Below are positions 48,978 through 60,919 of a DNA stretch of 64,000 nucleotides, in pieces. The stretch covers positions 16,234,216-16,298,215 of the forward strand of contig CM070725.1 in NCBI GenBank assembly GCA_036346275.1, in the 5' to 3' direction. Below the pieces are notes generated by a model. That model was not told the DNA's origin. It searched no databases and saw nothing but the letters and a program-made list of their open reading frames with translations. The DNA comes from Otatea glauca. Lineage: Eukaryota > Streptophyta > Magnoliopsida > Poales > Poaceae. How positions within the stretch are numbered: the first letter of the stretch is position 1; each line of letters starts with the position of its first letter. Both the position numbers and the translations under genes were made by a program.

Positions 48978-49855
48978 GAGGGGAAGAAGTTGCCTTCCTC
49001 CGGTGAAGGATTTAGAGGTTTTGGCTTCTTTGAACTTTTGGCCCACTTTGTTGTGAGGCTTTGTAAACCTTCTTTCCAGAAATACAAAACACCTTATATC
49101 ATGCTTGAACTTACATTTCGCATTAAATTCAACAACTTATTTTCAAGAATTTAAATTTCGCACTTCATTCTTGCAATCTACTTATACGCAATTTGGATTT
49201 GTCTCCACTCTTTATACTCACTATTGCCTCTTATTTCGAAGGATCATTGCATTTTTGTTGCAAGAAACCGATCTTGTGTTCTTGAGTGATTCATTCTTAT
49301 AGATCATGTTTGTGGAGATTTTGACTTGAGTTCTTGCTTGCTGTGACAAGTGGGAAGTTGTCCTAGATCATCCTGATCATCAAATCCCCACGAGTAAATC
49401 CAAGATCAAGATCTTTTGTTTTGTCTGAACTTGGTGTGTTTTTCTTCCAGGGCAAAAAGGTCGGAACTTTGACATCAATCCTTGTGATTGAAGGTTAGAA
49501 TAAGTTCCTGACATCCTTAAGATCATATCTACCAAGTTTCATGAGTTTTTGTTCAGTCGATCAAAAGATTCCTCGAATTAGCTTTTATGTCTGTGCTGTT
49601 CTTGGCTTTGTTCTTCCTGCTGTTCTTGAGTCTAGTTATACCGTCCTTTGTACGGTCATACCAGACTTGCAGGAAAACCTCCTTCCTATTTGCTCATTTT
49701 GATTGATCTGTTTAGGGGCTTAGTTGAATCATTTTTGAGTAGGGACACTTTCAGATTTGGGATCATTCATCACCCTCTGATCACCATTTCGGTCCTCCAA
49801 TTGGTATTAGAGCCTGGTTCTACTCTTGCATAGATCTTGACCGGTCTCAAGAGCC

Positions 49856-50376
49856 ATGGTGATGGACAAGTATTCCACCAAGCCTCCTATTTTTTCTGGA
49901 GTTGATTTTCCGTTTTGGAAATCGTGGATGGAGTCATACATCTCTACCTAGGGCTACTTGATATGGCAGAAGGTGAAACTCCCGTATGAGGTTCCTACTG
50001 ATGAAAACATCACAGCCGACAATATGGCTGATGTTGAGGCAAACGCTAAGGCAAAAAACATCCTCATACAGGGCCTTAGCCGCAGTGAGTATGATAGAAT
50101 TTCTCACCTTTGTTTTGCTTACCAGATTTGGGTGACTCTCGATGCTTATCATGAGGGCATTACCCAAATCAAGACGATGAGACATGACCAATTCAAGCGT
50201 GATTACAACAAGTTTGAGCAACACGCTGGTGAGAGTCTTGACGAGTGCTTTGGTCGATTTACAAAGATTTTGAGCAACCTCCAAGCAGTCAGTTGCATAT
50301 ACCCTTACTCGGATAACGCTCGACATTTCTTGACTGCACTCGACCTTAGAGTTTGGGAGATGAAGGAGACCACCAT
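49856..50376 (+). pseudogene. gag: Copia gag N-terminus of element C, truncated
   Basis: The start is MVMDKYSTKPPIFSGVDF, the same start as the gag of element A. A TAG stop lies at 49949-49951 where the relatives have Gln (YIIAQG becomes YIST*G). The frame then continues through WQKVKLPYEVPTDEN, LSRSEYDRISHL, HAGESLDECFGRFTKILSNL and DLRVWEMKETT, and is cut by the element D LTR at 50377. It is a capsid fragment only. Confidence 0.9.
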
Positions 50377-53300
50377 TGTAACATCCCAAAATTTGGGTTT
50401 TTAAAAATCTTTTGTTTAGGCTTCAGTTCTAAGGTTATCTCCTTGAGTTTCGGTCTTGCGCATTCAAGCGTAGAATAAGGCCTAAGAAGGACTTTTCCGA
50501 GGCTTCATCTTTCCAAAAATCCCCGCTAATTTTCTCGATTTAATAAAGCTTAATCTGGAATTTTAAAATGATAAAACAATTTAATTTGACTAATATAAAC
50601 TTAAATTAAAATAAATTTAGTTGTATTTGAGTTCATTGTGCTTCAAGGAATTGTTTTTAATTTTTTTGAGATTTTTCGGAGTTCATTTGCTATTCATTTG
50701 GATTTATTTGGAATTAATTTAAATTAAGCCTTGTGTTAAATTTAATTAAATTCTGCAAACTTTTAAATAAAGTTTGGTTGAAAATATTTTATTTGAGCTC
50801 CAAATGTCTTAAAATATTTTCTAGAATTTTTTTAGAATTTTTTTGGTATTTTTATTGCTCTAAACGAATTATTTTAATTTCTGGAATTATTGTAATTCGG
50901 AAATTGAATTAAATCCGAAATTTCTGGCTCAATTTCCGCACCGCTACGTGTCAGCTCCCGAGCCAACCACATCGCCGCCCAGTCGTAGCCCTCCGATCCC
51001 CATCCGAAGCACCACAACGAGCCACGTCATCAGTAACTGTTCATTACGCGCCACGTGTTCGATCCGATCCGTTTTGATCCAAATTCAGTTTTTCTTCGTG
51101 TCTCCTTGTATGGCATGACTCCCAGGCCTATATAAGTGTTCTAAGACCCCTCCCATGCACCCCTAATCCCCAGAGCACCTCCCAAACCCGAAAAGTCACA
51201 GCTGTTCCTCTTCCGATGCGCCGCCCTTGTCGGCCGAAATTGGCATCGCGTTCTCTATTGTTCTGATGAGTTTTTCTAAAATCTGCTCACGTCATCTCCT
51301 ACCTTATGGTCTAATCTACCTCTCCACCACATTTGGTGCAGTTTCATCTGCAAAATCAAAAGTTACGGCCATTCCAATCTCTAATCTTGTCATCGCCTGA
51401 TCTCCTTTGTTTTTGCGAATTTGACCGTGCCCTTTTTGCTGTAGACTCATCTTGATGTCCTCTACGTGGTGCTCACCCTAAATCAAGGTTTTGTCTGCGC
51501 GATTTCTACAGAAAATTCAATCTTCACCGATCAGACTGCGTAAACACAGCTAAAAACTTCCTCCTGCGTACCCTGTTGATCCAAAAGGTAAAACTCCGAT
51601 CCATTCATGTCATATTGTGCCTTAGGGTCCCAGATAGCTCTCTGTAAAATTTGGTTAGGTTTCATCCATTATTTTAATAGTTATGACCGTTTGATCTATT
51701 AGCTTTAGCAGCCGTTCATTGGTAGTTTGTGATCTGTCCATTGGGTTGCCGCCAAATCCGCTTATACCGTTGAGCTCGTCTCACCGCATTATATGTGGTT
51801 CTCACTTCCTCTTTGCTGTTCCATCCATCGAAAATATTCGTTAGCCACCGCCTTTCATCAGTGCCGCGCGCCGTCTTTTGCCGCCAACCATCATAGTTCA
51901 CTTTGGTCGTGTCGTCATATCCAGTAGGCCATCATTCTTTGGTTTGCCCATCTTTAGAGTTCAATTGGTCTTCGGTTACCATCAATGCCATATTGTAGAA
52001 TCTACCCGTCGTCTTCGATCTAGCCCCTTTCATTATCAGATCTTGTTTCGGTTCGCCACCCTTGATAGTCTTTTCTCGCAGAGCCAACCCTACCTATCCT
52101 ATCCCTATGCCAAGTGGATCTATCCACGCATCGTTCCTCTCAAACCCTAACTTAACCTTGGGTCCAATCTGTCGTTGACGATGCATCATGTCATGTAAAC
52201 CTCACAACTCGCAGATAATCCTGAGCCATATCATAACCTTGCTGCCATATCGTTTTACCGACAATCAACATCTTATCATTGCATGAGTGTCCTGTCGTTG
52301 CTTCGCTATCATCGCATGTGTGCATGCACGCAAAAGCCCTAGTGCAATATCATCATCCTCTCTATCGCCTTATTGTAATCTAACCCCATCACCTATGAGT
52401 TTAGCCTTGTCTTCATTTCCTCGCTGCCTTGTCATCGTCAAGCCTCTTGATCGACGTATGACTGATCTCAGATCAAATAGCATGAATGTCGACCTCACTT
52501 GTCCATGTCCTATCTTGAAAATCTAATCTGCCATTGACCTAGAAGTCATTCATGGACTTGGTCGATAGACCATTGGCCATATGTCATATCCTTGTGCCAT
52601 ATCTAATCTATTAGTCTATCTTTCTTTTGTTTGACTGTGTATCTGTTTAGTCAACAAAAGTCATCATTGAGCATCAGTTTAGTTCATTGCGAACTAACGT
52701 ATCTTTATGGACTCGGTTTATAGATCGAGAGCCTATATGTCATTGTCTATCCAATCAAGATAATAACTTTAGAAGAAATATTCTTTGGAATATTATTCTT
52801 TTTTCTCAGTTATGAGTCTTTTTCTTTTTGGTGTATTCCAAAAGCTCGTTCTTTTTTGTCTAATCTCTGATCTAATCCATTCAAGTTCCTAAATTCATCT
52901 AAGGCTTTGTGATCCAATACTATCCGTTCTCAATTTGGATTTTATTTGATTTATCTTCTGAGCTGGTTTGTATTTGCTTCTTCTTTAATCGTTAGATGCA
53001 TCATCCTGAAGTTGTTCTAAGGAGCTGAAGATCAAGAAGGTAAAGATTGAAGATCGAATATCAAGAATCAAAGATAAAGAGTAAAGAACAGTAAAAATCT
53101 CTAGGGTCAGGCAAGTTGTGCTTTGATCATGTTGAACCCAAGTTTATAAAGATGCTATATTGTTTTACCTATTGCATATTATTTCAAGTATATACGGTTT
53201 CACATTAAATTGGGATCTAGTTAATCTACCAAATTGATCTATACCCTACCTTGCCATTGTATGCCATGATCTAATTGTCACCCTAGGATGGTTAATTAAT

Positions 53301-54662
53301 AGTTGGTTGATATTGATAATCAACATGGGCTGGTTAGAACATCGTAGATTGCTTAGCCATGCCATGTCATCAGATGTGTTGAATCATCACTGATTAATCT
53401 TGACTAATGGAAATGGAACAATGTTATGAGATGCGTTGTGGTGACGAGTGGATGTCACGCAACGAGATTGACTTGTTGATAGCATGTGGTGCTTGGTAAT
53501 CAATTGGGGTGGTAATGATTTAGATTAGGGCAAGTGGTGAGGGGCAGTGTGCCAAGGTGGGCCAGATTTGGCAGAGGGTATGTGGAAGTCTTGTCCTAGT
53601 CACCCTAAGGACTTAACCTTGCAAGCCTTTGACCTGAGCCTTACTTGCAACCACATGTCTGGTATGGGACAGAACTAGTTGATTAGGGTTCTAATATCTT
53701 TCCTCTGATACCTCGGGGTGACAGTATACGGAGGTGTATCTGTGTGGGAGAGTGTACCTATGCTACAGCTTGGTGCCCATCCAACGGTGTTGGCCTGTAC
53801 TATACTCCAGCTCTGTGTGAGGGGTGTGATAGTGAGGGCAATACCGAAGAGGTTCAATGGTTAAGGTAGAGGTTCCTGAAAGGCTTGTTGCGGACAATCA
53901 CCTGTGTGGTGAGCGGCTGTATCTTATGGGTAAAGTGCATAACCTCTGCAGAGTGTAAAATCTATTTGAATAGCCGTGCTCGTGGTATTGAGCAATGCTC
54001 GGGAATTACAGTTAAGGGTTAGACTTTTGTTAAACAAAACTTATTGGGATGGCAGGATGCCATGGAAAGTGGAAATTGATTTAGGATTGGAAACTTGGTT
54101 TACTTCAGAAATGCTGAATCTATCTATTTTTGTTATTTGTTTTATAGTCTTTACAATCTATTTATTGTATTTGTTCATAAATGCTGCTTATTGCAAAATA
54201 GCCATAACAGCCTTTTCCTTTGGAATAAGCTTTGCATATAGTTACATAGAATTGCATTTTGTGTACAACTTGTTGAGTGCTTTATGTACTCACCCCTTGC
54301 AACACACAAAATCATCAATTGAGGAGAAGACTACAACTTCGAAGGAGGAGAAGTTCCATGAGGAGGCGAATATCTAGGAGTTGAACCTTGTCAGTTGCCT
54401 GTGGCATATTGATGGGATTCGTCGACGTTTTTCATTCCGCTACTGTTTATTTACTTTGAGTTGAAGCCACCAAGGCTTCACAATTGTAAGTTTGACCTTA
54501 AGGTCGTTCAATAGTTCTATATTAATAGATGAAGTCTTTATTTATTATTCCGCTGTGTATGATTGTGATATTTCATCTATGTTGAGACTATGTGCACTAG
54601 CGTGATCCTGGACTAGTGCTGAATACACCGAGGGTCCGGATTTGCATGTTCGGGTCCCGACA
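50377..54662 (+). repeat. 5' LTR of element D
   Basis: The LTR runs from TGTAACATCCCAAAATTTGG to TTCGGGTCCCGACA (4286 bp) and is followed by GAGG and the primer-binding site. It aligns with 58056-60919 from the start. The 3' copy lacks about 80 bp after CTTTTGTTTAG (50417-50500 here). Short frames such as 53976-54377 are incidental. Confidence 0.92.
51129..51135 (+). promoter_or_regulatory. TATA box of the D 5' LTR
   Basis: CCTATATAAGTG lies in the GC-rich middle of the LTR and is conserved in the 3' LTR at 58714-58720. Transcription would start a few tens of bases downstream. Confidence 0.65.
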
Positions 54663-54666
54663 GAGG

Positions 54667-54679
54667 TGGTATCAGAGCC
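54667..54679 (+). other. Primer-binding site of element D
   Basis: TGGTATCAGAGCC lies four bases after the LTR end and complements the 3' end of initiator Met tRNA. It confirms the 5' LTR boundary and the plus orientation. Confidence 0.92.
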
Positions 54680-55304
54680 ATACTGACTGTAGGTCTTGAC
54701 CCTTGATAGTTTGGCCGTTCCTTAGGAACTTCAAAAGTATTTTCTAAAAGAGAAAATTTAACTTGAAAGAATAATAAGTTCTTGACTTATCTTATTCTTC
54801 CATTCTTTCCCCTTTTGCTAAAATTATTCATCTTTCCCCATTGGTTTAAATAAAAATCTTACCTGAGTTGTTCTAAGTAGTTAACGATGTTTCACACTTA
54901 AAGAGAAAGTACTTGGTGTCTTGCTGTTGATCCTAGAGATCGTGAAGACAGGAATCGTCGAGCTCAAGGAAAAAGAAGTAGATCGATGAAGTCTTCCGGA
55001 AGTTAGAAGAACAAGTACTTTGGTGGCCAGTTGAGACTCATGTGTGAAGAGTTGCGTCAGTCTAAGATAGAAGTGTTACCCTTATAGACGATAGACTGTT
55101 GTGTGCTTAGGTTAATTTGGTTTTTTTTCCTTGGTTGCTAGGTGTGCAGTATGTGTTGCATAGCTTTTAGGCTTTTGTAAGCAACCATACCAAGTTATTA
55201 ATAATGTTTGTATAAGCTATTGGGTTATACCTGCTCCCCTGCACTAGGATTCTTGAACCTTATCTCTGCTTTTCCCCTCTTAACTAAACCACAGGTGGTC
55301 AGCG

Positions 55305-57031
55305 GATGGAAAGTACCAACAACAACGGTGATTTCGAGGCGTTCAAGTCGATCTGATTGCTACTACGGTGTTAGTAATAAAGTAGATTGTGACAAAGTGA
55401 CCGTCCACCGCATCGATAGTGACAATTGAATTTGGATCGATTATTCACGCTCAAACCCAGCTCATGCAGACAATGATACAACAGATGAATGTTATCAGTG
55501 CCAAAATCAATGCCCCTACAACCACAGTCACAACCACCTATTCACAGTTAAAGTTTGCCTTGTTCAAGAGGACCAAACCACCCACGTTTGGTGGATCAGC
55601 CACTCTCAAAGATGCAGAAATCTTGCTTCGTGTCATAGAAGAGAAGCTGGCTTTGGTGCAATGTGAAGTTGAAGAGAAGGTTCCCTACGCCACATGTCGA
55701 TTGGAAGGAGATGCCTTGGAGTGGTGGAAGAACTATCGTGCTACCCACAAGACACCAGAAGAAATCACTTGGTTGGAGTTAAATCATTGCTTTTGCGATT
55801 CGTTGCTTTGTCAAATGTCAGTATGACTACTGCAAGTTCAGAGAAGTGTACAACCCCTTTCCCTGATGTCATACCAGGATGTTGTTCCTTGAAGTGTTGT
55901 CAACCAAACAAATCGGAAGACCATGTGTGCGTCCGTTGTGGAGGAATAGGACACACCGCTGATAAGCATGCAAGCAATTGTTCCAGCTGAGAAGGAAGCC
56001 ATTTACTTGGAGAATGTCCTATGAGAAACATCACATGTTATCTTTGTGAAGGACGTGATCATTGTCTAGCTCAATGTCTATTGGATTCAATAGTGACCAC
56101 CGTGACTCGGCACCAGTGAGTGAATTTTTGAGCTATCATTGCTCAAGAGTTAGCGAAAAGACAAGGATTGTCATCCGCACTTGCTGTGCCGCATGACGAA
56201 ATAAAGAAGAAACATGTCAACTCTGTCCGTTTGCCTCAAAGAACCAAGGATACTTGGTCACCATGGAATTGTTTCTTGTGCGATAAACAAGGTCATTGGG
56301 CTAGGGAATACCCTATGAACCAACAAGTGGTGATGCTGGAGAAAGACGATATTGTGCATATGACTACACCTAACCAGAAACGACGACCTAGACGTCCGTG
56401 CTACAACTGTGGTAAGTTAGGTCATTTTGTTAAGGAATGCCCACAGAAAGGTCAAGCAATTTTCGAAGCCATGATCATTCTAGAAATTACTTCAGTAAAG
56501 TTTATAACCCCAAGAGTGAGTGGTAAAACTACAGGAGTAACTTGCTCAAAGAGTTAGTTAGATTATAACCGCAAGCGTCAGAAAGCTTGTCAAGAAGGAC
56601 CATCGCAACAACAAATGAGGAGTGCCCCTCAATTACTCAGTTGCCATACTACTCAGACTTCATTCGAGACACCTTCACCTGTGCCTCGCCCTGATAGTCA
56701 GAATTTTCATAACATCACCCTGGTTAAAAGTTCTCAAGGAGGAAGCTTACTGCCTAGAGGTTGCTTTGCCTGTCGCCAGCCAGGACATTTTGCTAAACAC
56801 TACCCTCAAAAGAAAGTGATCACTGCGGATTGCATCAATCTCAGCTCTGCCCCTACCAAGATTAGTGCTATGTTAGAAGGAAGTCAGCAGATGTCGGTTA
56901 AGCGTTGCTTCAGATGCAATGAACCGGAACACTTTGCCAATAGATGTCTTAAGAGAAAAGTTATTATACCTGTCCGCTTCAATCGTAGTCCAACACCTAA
57001 TGAGACACTTGCACTAGAAAGTGAATTGTAG
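55305..57031 (+). pseudogene. gag: Ty3-type gag of element D with an extended zinc-knuckle array
   Basis: A plausible start MESTNNNGDFEAFKS (55305) meets a stop soon after. The capsid part (55419-55826) has KPPTFGGSATLKDAE and RLEGDALEWWKNYRATH, then shifts frame. Six knuckle-like units follow: CVRCGGIGHTADKH (55925), CYLCEGRDHCLAQC (56037), CFLCDKQGHWAREY (56270), CYNCGKLGHFVKEC (56399), CFACRQPGHFAKHY (56762) and CFRCNEPEHFANRC (56907). Units two, four and six keep CX2CX4HX4C. Units three and five have Tyr for the last Cys, and the first is irregular. The nucleocapsid binds element RNA. Frame breaks make it non-functional. Confidence 0.85.
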
Positions 57032-58040
57032 AGCAGTTCAAGCTGAAGCCATGCCACCAGTGCCAACAAAAGATCATGTCTACCACATTATGACTACTGG
57101 AGCTTAGAAGGCATCAAATGTTGTACTGATTGAAAATCATATGTAATCCAGGATGTTGAGAGTTAACTTGTCTATTGTTGAGATTGAGTTCCTAATAAAT
57201 CTTATCATATTGGAAACCCATGCTTGAGATGTTTATCCCTGGAATTAGCTGGTTACCTCTGTGTAAGGCAGTTTTGGTTTATGGTCAAAGATTTGATTAG
57301 TTAAGAGGAGCGAGAGTGTTTTTCGAGAAAGATTTGCGATCAGTTTAACTTCAGCATATCGGAGACAGCTAAGGACCAGTTGTTCCGTTATGGTTGAGCC
57401 AAGAAGGTGGATGTGCCATCACATCAGAAGAAAAGGAGTTGTTGCGTATGCTTAATAACTACAAAGGATAATTGTTTTCCTGACGAATTACTTCAGCTAT
57501 CGTAGTGTATGCCAGCAGAACTATGCCATTACCTCTGTAATAGTTGAAGCTTGAGTTCAATGTGAAGGAATATTCAGTTGATCTAGAGTTTAAGGCAGTA
57601 CTCGAGAATCAAGTTGATAGAGATAGAAATAGACCAACAGGAATGTTGTGCAAGACTGCAGAGTTGCAAGCAAGTTTCACTGTCAAATACCGCTTGCCCA
57701 ATTTCTAGAAGAAGCAGAAAACCGAGTGTTAAAGGACGGAAAGCAAGGGAGCCTGTCAAAGGAGATGCCATAACATCAGTCTAAGTGCATGATGTGTTTC
57801 AAGAGTCCCAACAGAAAGAGTGCCTTCTTGTGCCAGAAAAGCAGACACTGTGGAAGTCAGTGGAATTGCAAAAGGTTCTCATTCGTATCGCGCAGCCTAC
57901 AAATTTTGGATTTGTCAAGCGTTTGTGCGAAAGCAACCTTGCCCAGTGTGTAGTTGCTTAGAAGTTCAAGAAAGTCTCAAGAGTTGAGTCCCCTTGAACT
58001 TATTTCTATAGACAACCTTAATCTCGGGGTCGAGATTCTG
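57032..58040 (+). other. Decayed internal region of element D after gag
   Basis: A short protease-leader-like stretch (PTKDHVYHIMTTGA at about 57062-57103) is the only hint of pol. Beyond it no RT, RNase H or integrase motif appears in any frame. The last codons before the polypurine tract read DNLNLGVEILLRGEVCNI across the LTR start, the usual way a Ty3 polyprotein ends. The original pol was therefore lost or replaced. Confidence 0.6.
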
Positions 58041-58055
58041 TTAAGGGGGGAGGTT
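58041..58055 (+). other. Polypurine tract of element D
   Basis: TTAAGGGGGGAGGTT lies directly before TGTAACATCCC, so it marks the 3' LTR start at 58056. Confidence 0.88.
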
Positions 58056-60919
58056 TGTAACATCCCAAAATTTGGGTTTTCAAAAATCTTTTGTTTAGTT
58101 CATCTTTCCAAAAATTCGTGCTGATTTTCTCGATTTAATAAACCTTAATCTAGAATTTTCTAATGTTAAAATAATTAAATTTGACTAATATAAACTTAAT
58201 TTAAAATAACTTTAGTTTTATTTGAGTTCATTGTGCTTCAAGAAATTATTTTGTAATTTTTTTGAGATTTTTCGGAGTTCGTTTGCTATTCATTTGGATT
58301 TATTTGGAATTAATTTAAATTAAGCCTTTTGTTAAATTTAATTAAATTCTATAAAAGTTTAAATAAAGTTTGGTTAAAAATATTTTATTTGAGCTCCAAA
58401 TGTCTTAAAATATTTTCTAGAATTTTTCTGGTATTTTTATTGCTCTAAAAGAATTATTTTAATTTCTGGAATTAATTTAATTAAGAAATTGGATTAAATC
58501 CGGAATTTCTGGCTCAATTTCCGCACCGCCACGTGTCAGCTCCCGAGCCGACCACGTCGCCGCCCAGCCGCAGCCCTCCGATCCCCATCCGAAGCACCAC
58601 AATGAGCCACATCATCAGTAACTGTTCATTGCGTGCCAGGTGTTCGATCCGATCCGTTTTGATCTAAATTCGGTTTTTCTTCCTGTCTCCTTGTATGGCA
58701 TGACTCCCAGGCCTATATAAGTGTTCTAAGACCCCTCTCATGCACCCCTAATCCCCAGAACACCTCCCAAACCCGAAAAGTCGCAGCTGTTCCTCTTCCG
58801 GTGTGCTGCCCTCGTCGGATGAAATTGGCGTCGCGTTCTCCGTCATTCCGGTGAGTTTTTCTGAAAGCCGCTCATGTCATCTCCTGCCTTATGGTCTAAT
58901 ATACCTCTCCACCATATTTGGTGCAGTTTCATCTGCAAAATCAAAAGTTACGGTCGTTCCAATCTCTAATATTTTCATCGCCTTATCTCCTTTGTTTTTG
59001 TGAATTTGATCGTGCCCTTTTTGCTGTAGACTCATATTGATGTCCTCTACACGGTGCTCACCCTAAATCAAGGTTTTGTTGATTTCTGCGGAAAATTCAA
59101 TCTTCCCCGATCAGACTGCGTATGCACAGCTGAAAACTTCCTCGTGCGTTCCCTGTTGATCCAAAAGGTAAAACTCTGATACATTCATCTCATATTGTGC
59201 CTTAGGGTCCCAGATAGCTCTCTGTAAAATTTGGTTAGGTTTCATCCATTATTTTAATAGTTATGACCGTTTGATCTATTAGCTTTAGCAGCCGTTCATT
59301 GGTAGTTTGTGATCTATCCATTGAGTTGCCGCCAAATCCGCTTATACTGTTGAGCTCATCTTGCCGCGTTCTACGTGGTTCTCACTTCCCATTTGCTGTT
59401 CCGTCCACCAAAAATTTTAATATTCGTTAGCCGCCGCCTTTCGTCAGTGCCGCGCGCCGTCTTTTGTCGCCAACCATCGTAGATCACCTTGGTCGTGTCG
59501 TCATGTCCATTAGACCATCATTCTTTGGTTTGCCCATCTTTAGAGTTCATTTGGTCTTCGTTGCTATCAATGCCATATTGTAGAATCTACCCGTCGTCTT
59601 CGATCTAGCCCCTTTCATTATCGAATCTTGTTTCGGTTAGCCACCCTTGGTAGTCTTTTCTCGCAGAGCCAACCCTACCTATCCTATCCCTATGACAAGT
59701 GGATCTATCCACGCATCGTTCCTCTCAAACCCTAACTTAACCTTGGGTCCAATCTGTCGTTGACGATGCATCATGTCATGTAAACCTCGCAACTCGCAGA
59801 TCAATCCTGGGCTATATCATAACCTTACTACCATATCATTGTACCAAAAATCGACATCTTACCTTTGCATGAGTGTCCTGTCGTTGCTTCGCTATCATCG
59901 CATGTGTACATGCACGTAAAAGCCCTAGTGCAATATCATCATCATCCCTATCGCCTTATTGTAATCTAACCCCATCACCTATGAGTTTATCCTTGTCTTC
60001 ATTTCCTCGCTGCCTTGTCATCGTCAAGCCTCTTGATCGACGTATGACTGATCTCAGATCAAATCGCATGAATGTCGACCTCACTTGTCCATGTCCTATC
60101 TTGAAAATCTAATCTGCCATTGACCTAGAAGTCATTCATGGACTTGGTCGATAGACCATTGTCCATATGTCATATCCTTGTGCCATATCTAATCTATTAT
60201 TCTATCTTTCTTTTGTTTGATTGTGTATCTGTTTAGTCAACAAAAGTCATCATTGAGCATCAGTTTAGTTCATTGCGACCTAACGTATCTTTATGGACCC
60301 GGTTTATAGATCGAGAGCCCATATGTCATTGTCTATCCAATCAAGATAATAACTTTAGAAGAAATATTCTTTGGAATATTATTATTTCTTTCTCAGTTAT
60401 CAGTCTTTTTCTTTTCGGTGTATTCCAAAAGCTCGTTCTTTTTTGTCTAATCTCTAATCTAATCCATTCAAGTTCCTAAATTCATCTAAGCCTTTGTGAT
60501 CCAATACTATCCGTTCTCAATTTAGATTTTATTTGATTTATCTTTTGGGTTGGTTTGTATTTGCTTCTTTTTTAATCGTTAGATGCATCGTCCGAAAGTT
60601 GTTCTAAGGAGCTGAAGATCAAGAAGGTAAAGATTGAAGATCGAATATCAAGAATCAAAGATAAAGAGTAAAGAACAATAAAAATCGCAAGGGCCAGGCA
60701 AGTTGTGTTTTGATCATGTTGAACCCATGTTTATAAAGATGCTATATTGTTTTACCTATTGCATATTATTTCAAGTATATACTGTTTCACATTAAATTAG
60801 GATCTAGTTAATCTACCAAATTGATCTATAGCCTACCTTGCCATGTATGCCATGATCTAATTGTCACCCTAGGATGGTTAATTAATAGTTGGTTGATATT
60901 GATAATCAACATGGGCTGG
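58056..60919 (+). repeat. 3' LTR of element D, truncated
   Basis: It is nearly identical to the first 2.95 kb of the 5' LTR, including the TATA box (58714-58720). It lacks an internal block of about 80 bp near 58098. Identity stops after AATCAACATGGGCTGG at 60919, which corresponds to about 53333 in the 5' copy, so about 1.3 kb of the 3' side is missing. Confidence 0.9.

Larger units (their letters stand above)
48211..49799 (+). repeat. 5' LTR of element C
   Basis: The LTR runs from TGAAATACCATGTGGAGG to TTCGGTCCTCCA (1589 bp) and is followed by ATTGGTATTAGAGCC. A TATAAATA box lies at 48970-48977. The U3 part carries a 45-bp tandem repeat (48308-48425) and then a run of TCGAG/TCGAT motifs up to about 48600. 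It shares the 48640-48780 block (GGAGACGGAGTCGT, GATGCTAGCTAGA) with the A LTR. Confidence 0.9.
48211..50376 (+). mobile_element. Copia element C, 5' LTR and gag start (cut by element D)
   Basis: A Copia LTR (48211-49799) with PBS (49800) and the beginning of a gag is inserted in the element B gag in opposite orientation. It is cut at 50376 by the element D LTR. The remainder of C and its 3' LTR must lie beyond D, outside the window, so its target duplication cannot be checked. Confidence 0.87.
50377..60919 (+). mobile_element. Ty3-type element D with 4.3-kb LTRs, gag-like internal region, no pol
   Basis: The 5' LTR is 50377-54662, the internal region 54663-58055 (3.4 kb), and a truncated 3' LTR covers 58056-60919. 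The primer-binding site is a perfect TGGTATCAGAGCC. The internal region has a gag with several zinc knuckles, followed by about 1 kb without recognisable protease, RT or integrase. The LTRs exceed the internal region in length. This is the layout of a large non-autonomous element. It lies inside the element C gag. The right end is lost, so the target duplication cannot be checked. Confidence 0.87.
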
